Translations under genes and position numbers: made by a program | In this document: positions 44,700 through 57,233 of the stretch, piece after piece | Position numbering within the stretch: the stretch's first letter is position 1 | Layout: each line of letters opens with the position of its first letter | From: Clarireedia homoeocarpa | Taxonomy: Eukaryota; Ascomycota; Leotiomycetes; Helotiales; Rutstroemiaceae | DNA length: 64,000 nt | Direction of reading: 5' to 3' | Assembly: GCA_001465935.1 (NCBI GenBank) | Contig: LNKV01000008.1 | Location: 372,001-436,000, forward strand | Notes under the pieces: generated by a model | What the model saw: the letters and a program-made list of their open reading frames with translations, nothing else | What the model was told of the DNA's origin: nothing | The model's database searches: none

Positions 44700-45843
44700 G
44701 AGAAAGAGAAACAAACGTGCATCGGTCCTCGGTCACCCTCATCTGAAGCTGTTTTTCTGCCCGCCCTACCTACAGTCCCATGGCCGTGTTGGACGCCGTG
44801 CTTCTCCATTTTTCCTTTTCCTCCAGAGATCTTCCGCCAATGGAAGCTCCAGAGATTGCATCATCGAACATTGCCGCCAAGGAGTCAATGAACCACCACG
44901 GAACCCTTTAAACGCGAAATAAGCGGATCTGTCCCCGCCTTTTCGATGAAAGCTACCACGTAAAAAGAAAAACTGTTTGATAGTCGGTGCTTGGGTGGGC
45001 AAACACAGCGGTTCTTGTTGGAGGAGTGGAGGGAGGAGTGGAGGAAGGAGGCGGAGGAATGGAGAGAATGGAGCAATGGCGAAGTGCTGCTTGTACACGT
45101 GCCGGAGTACGACCGAATGATGGTAAGCAGCATTCGTTCTTCACAACGACATGCATACCAAATGAGTCCTGAATACCAGATGAGTCCTGAATTATATTTC
45201 CTCGTGGGCATTATCCCGGATTGGCGCTGCCGAACACCCGGATAAAGAGAGTCGGCTTTCGCTTTCCGGCCTGCTGCAGGGGTGCTGCTGTGCCCGACTT
45301 GTGTAAACCTGTAAATCTGTAAATCTGTAATACAGTAATACAGGAATACAGTAACACAGGAGCTGATCCGGTACGGCTCCCTCCTCAACTAATTCTGGTG
45401 CCGCTCTAATTATATCCATCATCCCTCCTCTCTCCTCTTGGGGTCGCTAATTTGATGTGCGAATAAGGAGAGCGAGAGCCAAGGTGCGGCGGCTATGCAC
45501 GACGTGAACTACAGCGAGGCAGCTTCAGATAGAACAACGTGCATGCATGAAGTTCTACTCTGGGTACTCTGGGCGCTCTGGTGAACCCCAATATCTTTAA
45601 ATGATGTTCCTGCGGAGGAATGCTCCAGAGGATTCAATGCATCTTGCATGAAACAATTTTACCACGTACACTATTCACACATATCCCTTCATATAGCCTC
45701 ATGGTGTTCAGCCCAGCTATTTGCAGTATTGGTTACCAGCTGGATGGTTGTTATCTCCCCAATTACCGAATCCCAAGGTTACCATCCTCCGATATCTAAA
45801 GACGCTCTTAGCGAGTAAGCGCTGATCAGAATCCAGGACTCCA

Positions 45844-45925
45844 ATGGAGACATGGAGATATGGAGACATAGACAGACGAGACATAGACAGACGAGACATG
45901 GAGACATGGAGACAGACGAGACATG
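45844..45925. repeat. GGAGACAT / CAGACGAGACAT tandem tract
   Basis: Interleaved short repeats of GAGACATG, GGAGATAT and ATAGACAGACGAGAC over about 80 bp. Confidence 0.8.
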
Positions 45926-45951
45926 TTGTGTGGAGGACGACATGCACATAT

Positions 45952-46013
45952 TTCGCTTGCTACTCTACATATCACCTGATTCGCTTGCTACTCTACATAT
46001 CACCTGATTCGCT
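45952..46013. repeat. Perfect 28-bp tandem duplication
   Basis: Units at 45952-45979 and 45980-46007 are identical and each starts TTCGCTTGCTACTC; a partial third copy (TTCGCT) follows. Confidence 0.9.
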
Positions 46014-46535
46014 GTCGCCGTTTACCAGCATCGCCAAGTTCCCTCTGTCGTTTGGATACTCGTTAAGAAGAAGGATTGTTGCTCCTCCCTCTGATATTGG
46101 CTGTAGATAGATGATTTGAGTGTAATTACCATTGGAAATGGTGGTGGCTACTGTATCTACGGGCCGATATCATTCATTCATTTCCTCATATTCACTCTCT
46201 CATGTCAATTAGCCCGAGTCTCTTGAACAAGTCTTTTTCTTCTTCTTTTTATTCTTCTTCTTCTTCTTCTTCTTCTCGTAATAACTTCTTTTTCTTCTCC
46301 TTCTTGTAATCACTTCTTCCTCCACTCCTTCCAACCTTACCTACTTCCCTCTCTCCCCACAACTTCCCATTTTCAATCCCCTCCTTTCTCAATTCCACCT
46401 TCCACTCTTCCAGCTCAAGAGTTGATCGACGATCTCACACAATTTCCATTCCTGTATCGTCACAAAATATCTCCCTCAACACCTTCCAAAAACTCTGTTC
46501 CCACTCAAAGGACTCTTCCCGATTCCAACGCCAAT

Positions 46536-48242
46536 ATGGGAGATCCTCCTCAGACCGATACTTCCAACCATACTTCCTACAGTACGGTTAAGGAGCCACC
46601 AAGTCTCGTTACTAGACCGTCAGGATGGATGTACAAATCAATCCGAATTGGCCCCATCACCCTCCCTTGGTATGCCTCTCCTCAAGTGCAATTGTTCTTG
46701 GTTGCCTTGGTCTGCTTCCTCTGCGTCGGCATGTACAACGCTCTTAGTGGCCTTGGTGGAGGAGGTCAAGTTTCCGCAAAGCCAGCTGACAACGCAAATA
46801 CTGCACTCTATTCCACCTTCTCCATCGTCGGCTTTTTCGCAGGCACTTTTGCCAATCGCCTCGGCATCAGACTCACTTTGAGCTTGGGTGGGCTCGGTTA
46901 CTGCGTCTATGCTTCCAGCTTCTTATGTTACAGTCACACCAAGAGTGATGGATATGTCATCTTCTCTGGAGCTTTGCTGGGCGTCTGCGCTGGGCTTCTT
47001 TGGACGGCGCAGGGTGCCATCATGATGTCCTACCCTCCGGAGGATTCCAAGGGCAAATATATCTCATGGTTCTGGTCAATCTTCAATCTTGGAGCTGTGA
47101 TTGGTGCTTTGGTAAGTTTGATTTGATCGCCATTGAAGGTGAGTTGCATGCTAATTCATGGCAGATTCCCCTTGCTCTTAATGTCAACGATACCACCAAT
47201 TCGACCGTTAGCGACGCAACATATATCGGTTTCATCACGCTCATGTTTATCGGTGCCATTGCTGCTCTTTGTCTCTGCGATGCCAACAAGGTCATGCGAT
47301 CGGATGGATCCCATGTCATTCTCATGAAGAACCCCACCTGGCAAACTGAGATCTGGGGGTTGTGGCACACCCTCAGAAACAATACCTACATCTTCCTCCT
47401 CTTTCCCATGTTCTTCGCTTCCAATTGGTTCTACACCTATCAATTCAATGGTATTAATGGTGCGCATTTCAACACCCGTACCCGCGCACTTAACAATATC
47501 TTGTACTGGGCTGCTCAGATTGTTGGCGCTTTCGCGGCCGGATACTCTCTTGATGCGAACAGGTTTCGACGAGTCGTTAGAGCAAGAGCTGCTTTGTTGG
47601 GCTTACTTATCTTGACTGGTGCAATTTGGGGTGGAGGATACGCCTTCCAATCATCTGTGCCTGATCGTAGTGTCACTTCGCAACCCAATTATCATGGCAA
47701 GCTCGACTGGACCGACGAAGGTTACGCTGGGCCATGCATATTGTACGTTTCTTATGGATTCTATGACGCCGCGTGGCAACTTTGCGTCTACTGGTAAGCA
47801 TCTTTCATTCACTCAAACAATCTTGGTTCTAATAATTCGCAGGTTCATGGGCGCCCTTTCAAACTCAGGCAGAAAAGCCGCTAACTTCGCCGGTTTTTAC
47901 AAAGGCATCCAATCCGCCGGCGCAGCCATCATCTGGCGCATTGATGCCATGGAAGAGTCCTTCATGTTGGAATTCGCCACCACATGGGGCGTTCTTTTAG
48001 GCGCCCTTATCATCGCTGCTCCCGTCATCTTGCTCAAGATCAAAGACGTTACTCCCATCGAGGAAGATCTTCAATTTACCGATCTTAACTATGCTGATAT
48101 CGTGCCACAGGCGTATATTGGCGAGGACAAGCACTCACTCAATCCACGCGGTGCTGGCCTCGAGCAGCGTTCTCCGTATACGATAGATAAGGACCTCGAG
48201 CTTTCAAGTATGCAGCAGGAGAAGCATTCAGAGGATGTTTAG
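46536..48242 (+). CDS. UNC93-like MFS transporter (DUF895)
   Basis: Exons 46536-47111, 47165-47793 and 47843-48242 (introns 53 and 49 bp) give 534 aa. I chose the ATG of MGDPPQTD; an upstream in-frame ATG at 46422 lies in the pyrimidine-rich leader. The protein has a hydrophilic N-terminal tail and about 11-12 TM segments. ALSGLGGGGQ after TM1 matches the UNC93/DUF895 group, as do LLWTAQGAIMMSYPPEDSKG and the later PMFFASNWFYTYQFNGING and GALSNSGRKAANFAGFYKG. These fungal proteins are membrane carriers of unknown substrate. The last intron splits the Trp codon before FMGALSN. Confidence 0.88.
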
Positions 48243-49292
48243 GTTATTGTGGTTCTATGATGGTGGGAGTGAAGAGTCGGTGCGTTACACATTCGGGGAT
48301 GCTGTTATGGCAGAGCTTTTTCGTTTGTTATGTCGACGATGATTGATTGATGATGTTGATGATGGATGAACTGGACTTTTAAAGCCTTGCTGATGATCAA
48401 TTCGGGATGGTGTATACATATGAAAAAATTGACAAAAGAAAAGAAATGCTGGCATGGTATAGTGTGGTGTGCTATGCTATGATATGATATGGAAAAGGGG
48501 AGGATTTCTTGTCACTACTATGCTACATGTAATCGCCAGGAATCAATCTTTGACTCTTTTCGTTCACTTATTTGATGATTGTACCTAGTGGTAGATAGGA
48601 TGACTTCATTATTTATTATTATTACTTGTATTGCGCTTTGTCGATCAGCCAGGAAACCCTACCGCTAGTAGACGAACAGCATGATCACGTTGCTCATCCG
48701 TACTGCTACACCGCAGCCAGCTGTGTACTGTAGCGCCAGCTATAAATAATCCAGGCTATACCAGCCAGCGAGCGGATCGATCCTTCATGTATCGAAAGAA
48801 CAGGACAGAAACCGGTAGTTAGATGGATAACGAACGTATGGAGGATATTTTAAAACTAAGCGCAAACTTACTTACTTACCTTACTTGAGTGATATAATAT
48901 AATAGCCAAGTGAACCCCCTCCCGACTGATTTAACTAGATACTATCCGCTGTGGAGACTGGACCACCCCTTGCCTTGCCTTGTTACGTAACTTGTTTGTT
49001 CAATGTTGGTTGGATATAAGTTAAGTTAGGGATTATGTTATTTTATATTGTATTGTGTTTAGAGCTTTCGCCCCCTCCGGCTTACATGTTAGTTTAGAGG
49101 AAATTGTTTGATGCTTTGCTAACGTTATACATTTATTTGATACTGGAGTATCCGACTAAGTTATCTATCTATCTATCGACTATTATTAACTTAGAGTACA
49201 GTATATATATATACTATTACATAACACCTAGTTAGTACTTGAGTGAATTCAAAACTCTTAAATTGACTTCGTACAAAATCCATGCAATCAAC
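48243..49292. other. Intergenic between convergent genes; no supported gene
   Basis: 3' flanks of the UNC93-like and permease genes, AT-rich with TATC and TATA runs near 49160-49215. No frame with family features. Confidence 0.5.
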
Positions 49293-51630
49293 TTAATCCT
49301 CCCTCTCCCTTCGCCGCCCATTTCCACTATTCTCCTCCTCCTCCTCCTTCTCCTCCGGCACCGCCCACTTCTGATACACCATCTCCCCATACTGTACAAA
49401 AAGACCTTCGTCATCCACGCCAATGACCGGGTCCCGTTTGACTTCCAACACGGCGCCCTTTCTGAACACGGGAACGCCGTAGACGAAGCCGATCCAGTAG
49501 ATGATGCCGGCGAGGACGAGCGCCCAGCCAATCGTGGGCACCATGTACCACGGCACGTCGCCCGCGCCGGTGGCGCTTCCTTTTCTTGCCTGCGCAAGCG
49601 GCGGCTCGGGAATCCACAGCGCGGCAACGGGGAATGCGTTCGCGATGAAGACGATTACGGCTGTGCAGAGGCTGAACCACCGGTTGCTCTTGGAATAGGT
49701 GTTCCAGGGAGAGGAAGCGCGGAGGCGCATGAGGATTAGGCCGAGAGAGAGACAGGAGTTGGAGAGCGCGTCGATGGTGTAGGTGTAGATGCCGACTAGG
49801 AAGGGGTAGGCGGCGGCGGGGTGCGGGATCCGGATGCTGGCGAGGATGAGGATGCTGGAGAAGAGGCAGTGGAGGGTTAGGGCGGGGAGGGGGATGGGCT
49901 CGAATTGTGTGGAGTGGGTGTGGGTGGAGGGTGTGGGAGAGGAAGAGTTGGGATTTGGTAGGGGAGGGGAAGGACGGCGGGAGAATTTTTGAGTGAGGTG
50001 TTCGATTATGTTGATGTTTTTGGCGAAGAGGAGGGAGTATGGGAGGATGCCTTCTTTGGCGATTTCTTGTTTTACTGGGAGAGAGAAGGTGAATGTTAGC
50101 GAAGAGTGCGTGCGACGGGGACCTTTATCCAAGTGGAGGAGAGCTACATACCTCGAGCAGCGGTGAAAGTTGTAACGATGACGTTACCCAGACTGGAAAC
50201 TGCAACACAAGCGTTCATGAGTCGAAGTGCGCCTTTATTGTTCCAGGCTTGTCCGATTGTGGACATAAAGAATTGCTCGATGATGGTTGGTTTGTACTGG
50301 AAATCACCGTCCTGGGGTAGAGGTACTACTATTAACTAAATGGAAAGTGAGTGTGAGTTATGAATAGATTATGTCTGGGGATGGGTTGGTACTGACGTAT
50401 GAGATGTTGGTTAACAGATAAAGAATACAGATAATCCCTACACTCCACAATGAGATACTTTTGAACCTCTTCATCGGCTTCTTTATCTCTCCCAGGACCT
50501 TCAAGTCAAATGTTAGAACTCTTAGCAAATTCAGAAGGAAGGAAAATACACATACATAATTCGCCTGGTTGAATCCACCAAACGTAAACACAATATTCAA
50601 ATACCCCGTCGCAAACCCCCTCGCATTATCCACCTTCCCCAAAGGCCTAAAACTACTCTTCACATCCAAATTCGAATACGACAACGGATCTCTCTGCATC
50701 GAACCCGTATGATTATTCAACACCACAAAACCCAGAACGATCATCATAACCAGCATCGAGATCTTCGTCACAGCGAACGCACTGTTCAAATGGATCCCCG
50801 CCATGCGACCAAGTGCATGTAAGAGAGTAACGAGCCATGCGGCTCCCAGAGCAATCGCCTGAACGACGCCGGTCTTGGGGTTGTTGTGCCCGGCAGCGGC
50901 AAGGACGTGCACAGCGAAGGAAACGCAGTTGGCGGCAGAGTTGCCGATGATTACGAAGATGAAACCGAAGAGGCAGACAGCAAGGAATTTGGGGTGGGGG
51001 AGGAGGTGTTTGAGGTAGTTTAGTTCGCCTCCGCTAGGGGGGGGATTGGTTAGCCGTGTCTTTAGAGCAAAGGAGGGGGGAGAGAGGTGGGAGAGTACAA
51101 CATACCTTCTAGGTACAGCTTGTACGTCTGCGTTCATTCGACGACGTGGTATTGTTAGGCCGTATTCGACGTACATTAGCGTTCCGGCCATGCTGGCTAT
51201 ACATCCGATGACCCAGAGAAATAAGCTTCCTCCGACGTTGCGATCTTGTTGTATGATGATTGTTGGGGTTTCGAAGATACCCGTTCCTGCAAGTCGTCAG
51301 TCATGCTTTTCTTTTCCTTGATCTTTTAATTTTGATTTTAATTTTTGCATAAAGGCATGGAATGAAGTTAAGTTTCTACATACCCATCATTCGGTTAGCA
51401 ATTATGGAAAATACTTGAAAACGATTAAGCAGGTCTTTGTCCTTGGGAGACTTTGTATATTCTTTCGCGGGATTTCCAGCTGCTTGTTCTTCGTTAAGAA
51501 ATCGCAAATCATCGACACTTATCTCGCCGAGACTGATGTTCGTCCGGTGTCGTTGCAGGCTATTCGCCGGTTCGATCTGGATCTCGTCTTTCGGCCCAAG
51601 ATGCGACGACATCTTTATCGTCGACGACAT
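49293..51630 (-). CDS. APC-family amino-acid permease, high-affinity methionine permease (MUP1)-like
   Basis: Exons (minus) 51630-51384, 51286-51106, 51033-50556, 50498-50397, 50335-50152 and 50074-49293 give 657 aa. The introns are 97, 72, 57, 61 and 77 bp. TM1 carries FSIIANRMMGTGIFETPTII, the substrate-binding loop of APC transporters. GGELNYLKHL and VIIGNSAANCVSFAVHVL, then NIVFTFGGFNQANYVLGEIK and SLGNVIVTTFTAAR, follow the MUP1-like/LAT pattern. About 12 TM segments are present. A Pro/Ser/Thr-rich loop after TM8 and an acidic, basic-ended C-terminal tail are longer than usual. It probably imports amino acids at the plasma membrane. Methionine specificity is a guess from family resemblance. 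Confidence 0.88.
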
Positions 51631-52450
51631 GACATCGACGAGTATACAATGCGTTGTGGACGAACACGCACAACGACAATATCGAGCAGCAGTTAAGCGG
51701 CGTAGAAAATAATGAGTCGGAGAGGTTTATCTCTCCTCCCTCCCCGAGAACCGCAGTTAAACACGGCTGGTATGAGGTATTTGAATGCGTGCCTGGCACT
51801 TGGCTTTCGATAAGCTACAGTACACTCTAACTCTGGGGCCGCCAGCCTCATTCTCGTGGAACTCCTTGGCGATCGAAAAAAAGGGTAAGCTTCCAAGGCC
51901 CGGTGGGATCTGGAACCTCCCATATGCCTTCGTACGAACAACATGTGGCTACAGGGTTCGAATATTGACGAATGGTTGGATGCGGCCCCCCATCCTCCAT
52001 TCTCTCTCCATGTCCGTGTTAGAGGTTGCAGAAATCAATAGCTATGCAGGGCTTAGCGTGGAGAGCTTTACTGGTTGATTCCTCATCCTTTTGGCTGTTT
52101 CTTTGCTTTTGGTCTCAATTCCCTCTCGATCCGTCCTGTTCTGCCACCAATCTCGTCCTGGGTCTCGGCGGGGAAAGTTGGGCGGGGTTAAATGATCATT
52201 GGATTGTTGTGGCGCAGAGCGATACGAAAGCAAGTACGAAGTACTCGATACTTGATTACAAGAAGGAAACGGGGCTGCAGGCTGCACCCTGCGAAATAGT
52301 TACAGTACAAGCAGCCTTTTAGAAAACGATTGCACGCCAGTCAGCCAGTCACTTGTTCCAAGCTCTTTTCTCTTTCTTCGAAGCTCGCGCTGGTATCGGT
52401 ATCATGATATTGCTTTTAAACGGTGATATGGATAATCACGAACAGGGAAT
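51631..52450. other. Intergenic between divergent genes; no supported gene
   Basis: About 0.8 kb shared promoter region of the permease (minus) and the uncharacterised gene (plus). The plus frames 51785-52078 and 52026-52322 overlap it without family features. Confidence 0.5.
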
Positions 52451-54945
52451 ATGATAATGGAATTCTTTGACCGCACGTTGGACCTTGCAGAGAAAATTGA
52501 AGCCCGTATCTCTCACCACTGTAGGTTATGGTTATGTTACACTGGCGGCCCTCTTCCCCACCATCGATAGCTGCATTCTGACGACGTAGATGGCACAGCT
52601 CACGGAATCTCGCATTTCAACACCGCTCTACAAAACGAACTTGCTGATATTAAATTATACCTGTCGACGTTCCGTGCGCGCCTTGGTGGGGAACTCGGCA
52701 TATCGACGCAGTATGGTAATCACTCGGGGAGTTTGCTACGCTTTCTAGCTTCGATACACGACAGTCTTCATGATACACTACAATCAATCGCACATAAACA
52801 TGAGATGGAGAGCTCGTCAGTCGGGGGGCCGGATAGATGGGATCCGCCGTGGTGGTCACGACTCGTGGAGAACATCACGATCGAGCACCAAAAGCTGCGC
52901 GTTTTGATATGCGCTTTCAATCCGTAGGTACTTCTATCAGCAACGCTTGCGCTTCGTTAACCATGTATGTTAGTAACGAAAAGATCGATTCGATTATCCA
53001 GCCTGATTTCAAACTATGGCGGTCGAGAAAAATCGAGTATTACATCGAAATGGAAATACAAAGATGCGGAAGACAGCAGCAGAAATCAAGCAATGGCTAC
53101 GATGATAGATTCAGGTGGGCGAAACTGAACGACCCAGACTACCTGGCGAATATATCGGGCGATAGTCTCTGTGATGGTTCATCTAGGTCCTTGGTGGGAT
53201 TCGTTCAGTGTTTCATCCGAAACCTCCAGCTAGCCAAAGATAAAAATTGCACGCCTGTACAACGCTGGGTTTACCTTATGATTTGCTCCCATTATCTGAT
53301 GTCGGCTCGAGCCTTGCGGGAGTATCGAGCTTTCGAGGAGATGTTCGTTCATGAACATGATCTGCAGATAGTAGGGATGGGTCTGACCCTGCAGAATTAC
53401 GTCGCGGAACTAGAACTTGTAAGTCCACAATTTTCGTTCTCTAGCTTATAAGATAGAGCGGGGCCGTAGCCGCAGACTAACCTTATTCTAGCTCCTTTTC
53501 GGCGTCCTTACCGATTTACAAACGGAGTATCTTCACCAGGATCAGGTGCAGGAACGGACGAGGAAGCGAGTAGATACTCCTCAGCTGCCGCCGTCGACTC
53601 CTAGCTCAGGCCGCAAAGAAAGTGGTTCGGCGGAGTCGTCGCGCTCTACGGTTATCGATGATATGCCAGTTATATTCCAATGGTATATGTTCATATTCAA
53701 GAGTCCAAGGTTTTGTACCATGTTAACGTATCTGGTAGTACCCTAGCAGGAGAACAAGATGGTTATAATCTGAAGATTCGCATCGACTCCGACGGTCGAT
53801 TGTCCTTGGACTTCGATGGACATATTGACCAGTGGCCTTCAGGTTTGCGGCCATTTCATGGGGTGTAAGTATTCAATCCCTGGTTTTCTTGGAGTTGTGC
53901 TTAATAGATGCTATCCAGTGATTTACGGAAGACCCGCATTCATCCTCAATATCACGCCGGAGTCTACAGATGCGATCTATATCTCGAGGCCAGACAACCT
54001 CCACAACCACCGATCCTCAGAGCTCAATTGACATTTAGGGATTCAAAAGATCTTAAGCAATTTCAAAGACATTTGACAGGGTACAAGGTTCATATAGAGT
54101 TGTGAGTCTAGCAAGTTCCTTGTTGATAGCTATTGCTAATCGCTATTACTTTACTCTAGTAAACAAAATGTCAAACTTCGTAGTCTAAAAAAGACACAAT
54201 TCGACAGCAGGCATCTAAATGCAGTTACTGGACGATTACAGATCTGGATCCGAAAAGACGAGACAAACCCGGATGTTGTTGGAGGAGTCAAGTCGTCTCT
54301 CGATCGAGCTTCTACCTTCATGTCGGCTATGAGTCGCGCTTCCTTCGCTTCCACGGCTACGCTAAGGGCCCAGCAGCAGATTCCCGGGGCACGAATCATT
54401 GATGTGGATGGAGGGGATGGACTGCGTGTAAATATGCCAATTCCTCCGTTACTGGTCTTGTTCGTGGAGTCGTCTTCGAGGGATCAGGATATTCAGCCTG
54501 GTCAGATCTTGGCTTTTAAGAGTAAATCGTCCCTCTTGTCTCCTTTGGTTTACATCTGCTGACGGACTGTATTTCTAGTTGATCAGAATGCTAAAATCGA
54601 CCGTGGGAAATGCAAGTGCGATGACAAGAAAGCAAAGTGTCCTCGATGTTTCATCGTTCATGCTACGCGTGTGGACCTCGAGATCGGGCGGTGGAAATAC
54701 CCTACTCATGCGAAAGAACTCAGCTGGGTGGAGCTAACTTTCGTGGATGATACCGGTACGTCTTCTTTTCCGGCCGAGAACATGAGTATAGCTTCTCTTT
54801 GCTAATTGTTGGTTTAGAGAGGGAGACTTTTACTGAACAGCTCAAAATTGTGCGGAATATTCACAGCGGCTTGGTGGACGATCATAGCAGGGGCATTAGG
54901 TTTCTACACCAGGGGGGCCATAATACGGACAAGTTCGCTGGGTAA
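52451..54945 (+). CDS. Uncharacterised conserved-looking fungal protein, multi-exon, with a frame break
   Basis: Exons are 52451-52520, 52590-52923, 52974-53418, 53492 to about 53864, 53919-54101, 54160-54521, 54579-54755 and 54818-54945. Apart from one place the phases close, giving about 690 aa. The N-terminal half is helical (NTALQNELADIKLYLSTFRA, QPDFKLWRSRKIEYYIEM). A Ser-rich linker follows, then a beta-rich region (VLYHVNVSGSTLAGEQDGYN, GRLSLDFDGHIDQWPSGLRP). Near the C-terminus is a Cys-rich knot (CKCDDKKAKCPRC). Between about 53665 and 53685 the frame must change (VIDDMPVIF to MVYVHIQESK) and no intron of normal size fits. This is either a 1-nt deletion, a sequencing error or an unusual splice. 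I do not recognise the family. Confidence 0.65.
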
Positions 54946-54968
54946 TATTGTATATAGTGATGAAGGGA

Positions 54969-55010
54969 TTGTACTGTATGAATAATGATTTGTACTGTAT
55001 GAATAATGAT
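54969..55010. repeat. Perfect 21-bp tandem duplication in a 3' flank
   Basis: Units 54969-54989 and 54990-55010 are identical, each starting TTGTACTGTATGAAT. Confidence 0.9.
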
Positions 55011-55179
55011 TGAGCACCTTGGGGTTAGACTTGGCGGGATGGATAATGATGGCGTTCGGGATAATGGCTCATGCATATACATTGGACGGTGCATCACAGC
55101 GACGGAGTAATCAGAAGGAATGGGATAGTGGTACTAAGTTAATGCATATATAAAAACATCGAAAATCATCTAACGACTC

Positions 55180-57233
55180 CTACGAGTGCAACACATCATC
55201 CATCTCATCCCCCGAGATCAACGCGCCTTTCCTCTTCGGACCTCTGGGACCTTTCCCCCCTGGTTTACCTTTTCCTTTTTGCGTCTTAGTCGAAGCATTC
55301 CCCTGCGCAGCGGGAATATCTCTTCTCTCCCGGATATTCTCCACCATGCTGTTGATGTTGTTCCACACGTCTTCATACAGAAGATCCGAGCGGCTGCTGT
55401 ACTTGACCATCCCGGAGTGATCCGAATTCAGCGGTAGGTTTTTTGCGCCGGGCGTCTCGGTGTCTTCTACCATGCGCACTTTCTCGCCAACAATACCTTT
55501 GCGCTGGGAAGTCACGGGGGTTATGTTAGTTATTCAGTTTGTCGGTTGAAGGGAAGGAAGGGAATGGGAAAGAAAGAAAAGGATAACATGAAAACGAAAA
55601 CGAAAACGAAAACATACCGTCCGTGGTTGCGAATAGTGGCGTTCCCAGAAATACAATATCTCCGGCGCATACGACAAATTCTTCTTCTCCTCGCAGCATT
55701 TCTCAAAATTGACTTTTAGCTGTTTAAGGTAGTCTGACGGGGTCCCCAGCTCGTCGAGGCACAGCTGCTTGATGAGAACTTTGTTGGGTTGGTCTTTGAC
55801 TGCTTCGAGTAGGGACGGGTTACACAGACCACCAATGGGGATGCCGAAACCGACGAGGCCGTGCCAGGAGCGGAAGACCTCGCCTTCGTGGTGGTCGAGG
55901 CTATTTTGAGCTTTTAGGAGGGCCTGGTGATAAGTGTTAGATAGAGAAGGATGGTTGGGGATTGATGAAGAGATGGGTGGGGTGTGTGAGCTGCACCTCT
56001 TGCACGATTAATCCTCCAAGACTCTGGCCGATGAAGATGATTGGGCGCTCTTGCGTCTGTGATTCGGGTTAGCGATGAAGTCTAGGTGTTTTGTTGAAGA
56101 TCCTTGCTCGATGACTCACTGAAGTGCTCCTCCGGAACATAGTCAGGCGGTTCAGAAATGTACTCGCGATGTCCTCTACCTTTTCTATTGATTGGCCGCC
56201 ATCGACCGTGGACGGGTAGCCGTACAATAGGATTCTCGTACTTTGTATATCCTTTGGGAGAAAGTCTCTCAACCACATCTCATGACTACCGGCGCTGGGC
56301 GACCGGAAGGTGCCAAATGCATGTGTTCCCAGACCAACCACAGCCACGATGCTAGATCGTTGATTAGCAATGCCTTTTCGGTGAGCTAGAAGTAAATAGG
56401 ATGAAATAAAATTACTCACTCCACAACCACCTCCTTGTCCCCAAACCCAGCATCCCACAGCGGTGTCAAGTTGAAGAAATCCGCATCATATTGAAAGTCC
56501 GCCTTCCCCGGCTTCAGCTGATGCGTCTGTCTAATATCCGGCAGTTTCTTCGTCGGATATTCGAAGTCGTTCACGTCGGGAAACGTTGCGGTGGCGCACA
56601 GGTAGTCTTTGGAATACGGCGCGAGACTGTGAATCAAAGGGGTGCTCTTAAAGGCATCGCCAATGACGAGTCTCACTACGTCTTTGGTGTAGCTTATGGG
56701 GATGTTCTTGATGCGGATGGTGTCGGGGCGGGTTTTGAGTGCGGGTGTTGGTGCTGGGCTGCTGAGGAGTGGGGGAGATGTTGCGGCTGGAGAAGTTGGA
56801 GTGGGGAATTGGGCTAATGGTGAGCGATAACTTGGTGGGTTTGTTGAGTGAGGAGGGGTTTGGGGAGGGGGTGGAAGCGGAAGCGATTGTTGGATTTGAT
56901 TACATCGCAAACGACACAGGACTTGTAATTTCTGGGTATAAAATTAACGATTGTTTGTTTCAGTGACTTTGAATAGCTAAACTCACTTGTAATTCTTCTT
57001 GCGAGAGCTCTTCTTCCTCTTCTGGAAGTTTTACCTCGTAATCATAAGTTCCTGTCTAGCGATGACGGCATTAGCGTTACGTATCCTCATATCATCATTC
57101 ATCTGATGGACTTTCTTACGACAGAGATAGAACCAACTACTCTTGCATTATCCCCAAGGAATTTATGAACGATGTCTACAACCGCTCTGGTGTATTCCCC
57201 CCTTTCCGCAGGTACACTGCATAACCCCTTCAT
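55180..57233 (-). CDS. Alpha/beta hydrolase (SesB-like/DUF676-like), divergent from an NLR gene
   Basis: Seven exons (minus): 57233-57120, 57055-56987, 56931-56420, 56351-56120, 56056-55997, 55923-55618 and 55503-55180, giving 538 aa. All introns are canonical. The last, 114 bp, holds a repeated AAAACG tract. The N-terminal about 200 residues are Glu-rich, then Pro-rich, and uncharacterised. The hydrolase domain follows: DIVAVVGLGTHAFGTF (oxyanion), WLRDFLPKDIQS, nucleophile Ser in IIFIGQSLGGLIVQEALL, and catalytic His probably in SDHSGMVKYSSRSDLLY. The C-terminus is Lys/Gly-rich. Hydrolase domains of this kind serve as effectors of fungal NLRs, fused or as separate neighbouring genes. The NLR gene starts 500 bp away on the other strand. 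The first two small exons are less certain. Confidence 0.78.

Larger units (their letters stand above)
44010..46535. other. Long intergenic/promoter region with several tandem repeats
   Basis: 2.5 kb between divergent genes. Frames here (for example 44500-44922, 44885-45388 and 45844-46110) overlap repeats or lack family features. Tandem repeats are listed separately. A CTT microsatellite (46234-46276) and a pyrimidine-rich leader precede the UNC93-like start. Confidence 0.5.

Noticed and set aside
44500..45422. Many overlapping frames in the GUT2 upstream region
   Set aside because: Low-complexity, mutually overlapping on both strands, with no conserved motifs and no splice logic.
52924..52940. 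17-bp intron in the 52.4-kb gene
   Set aside because: Far too short; the same donor with the acceptor at 52973 gives a 50-bp intron with a branch site and the correct frame.
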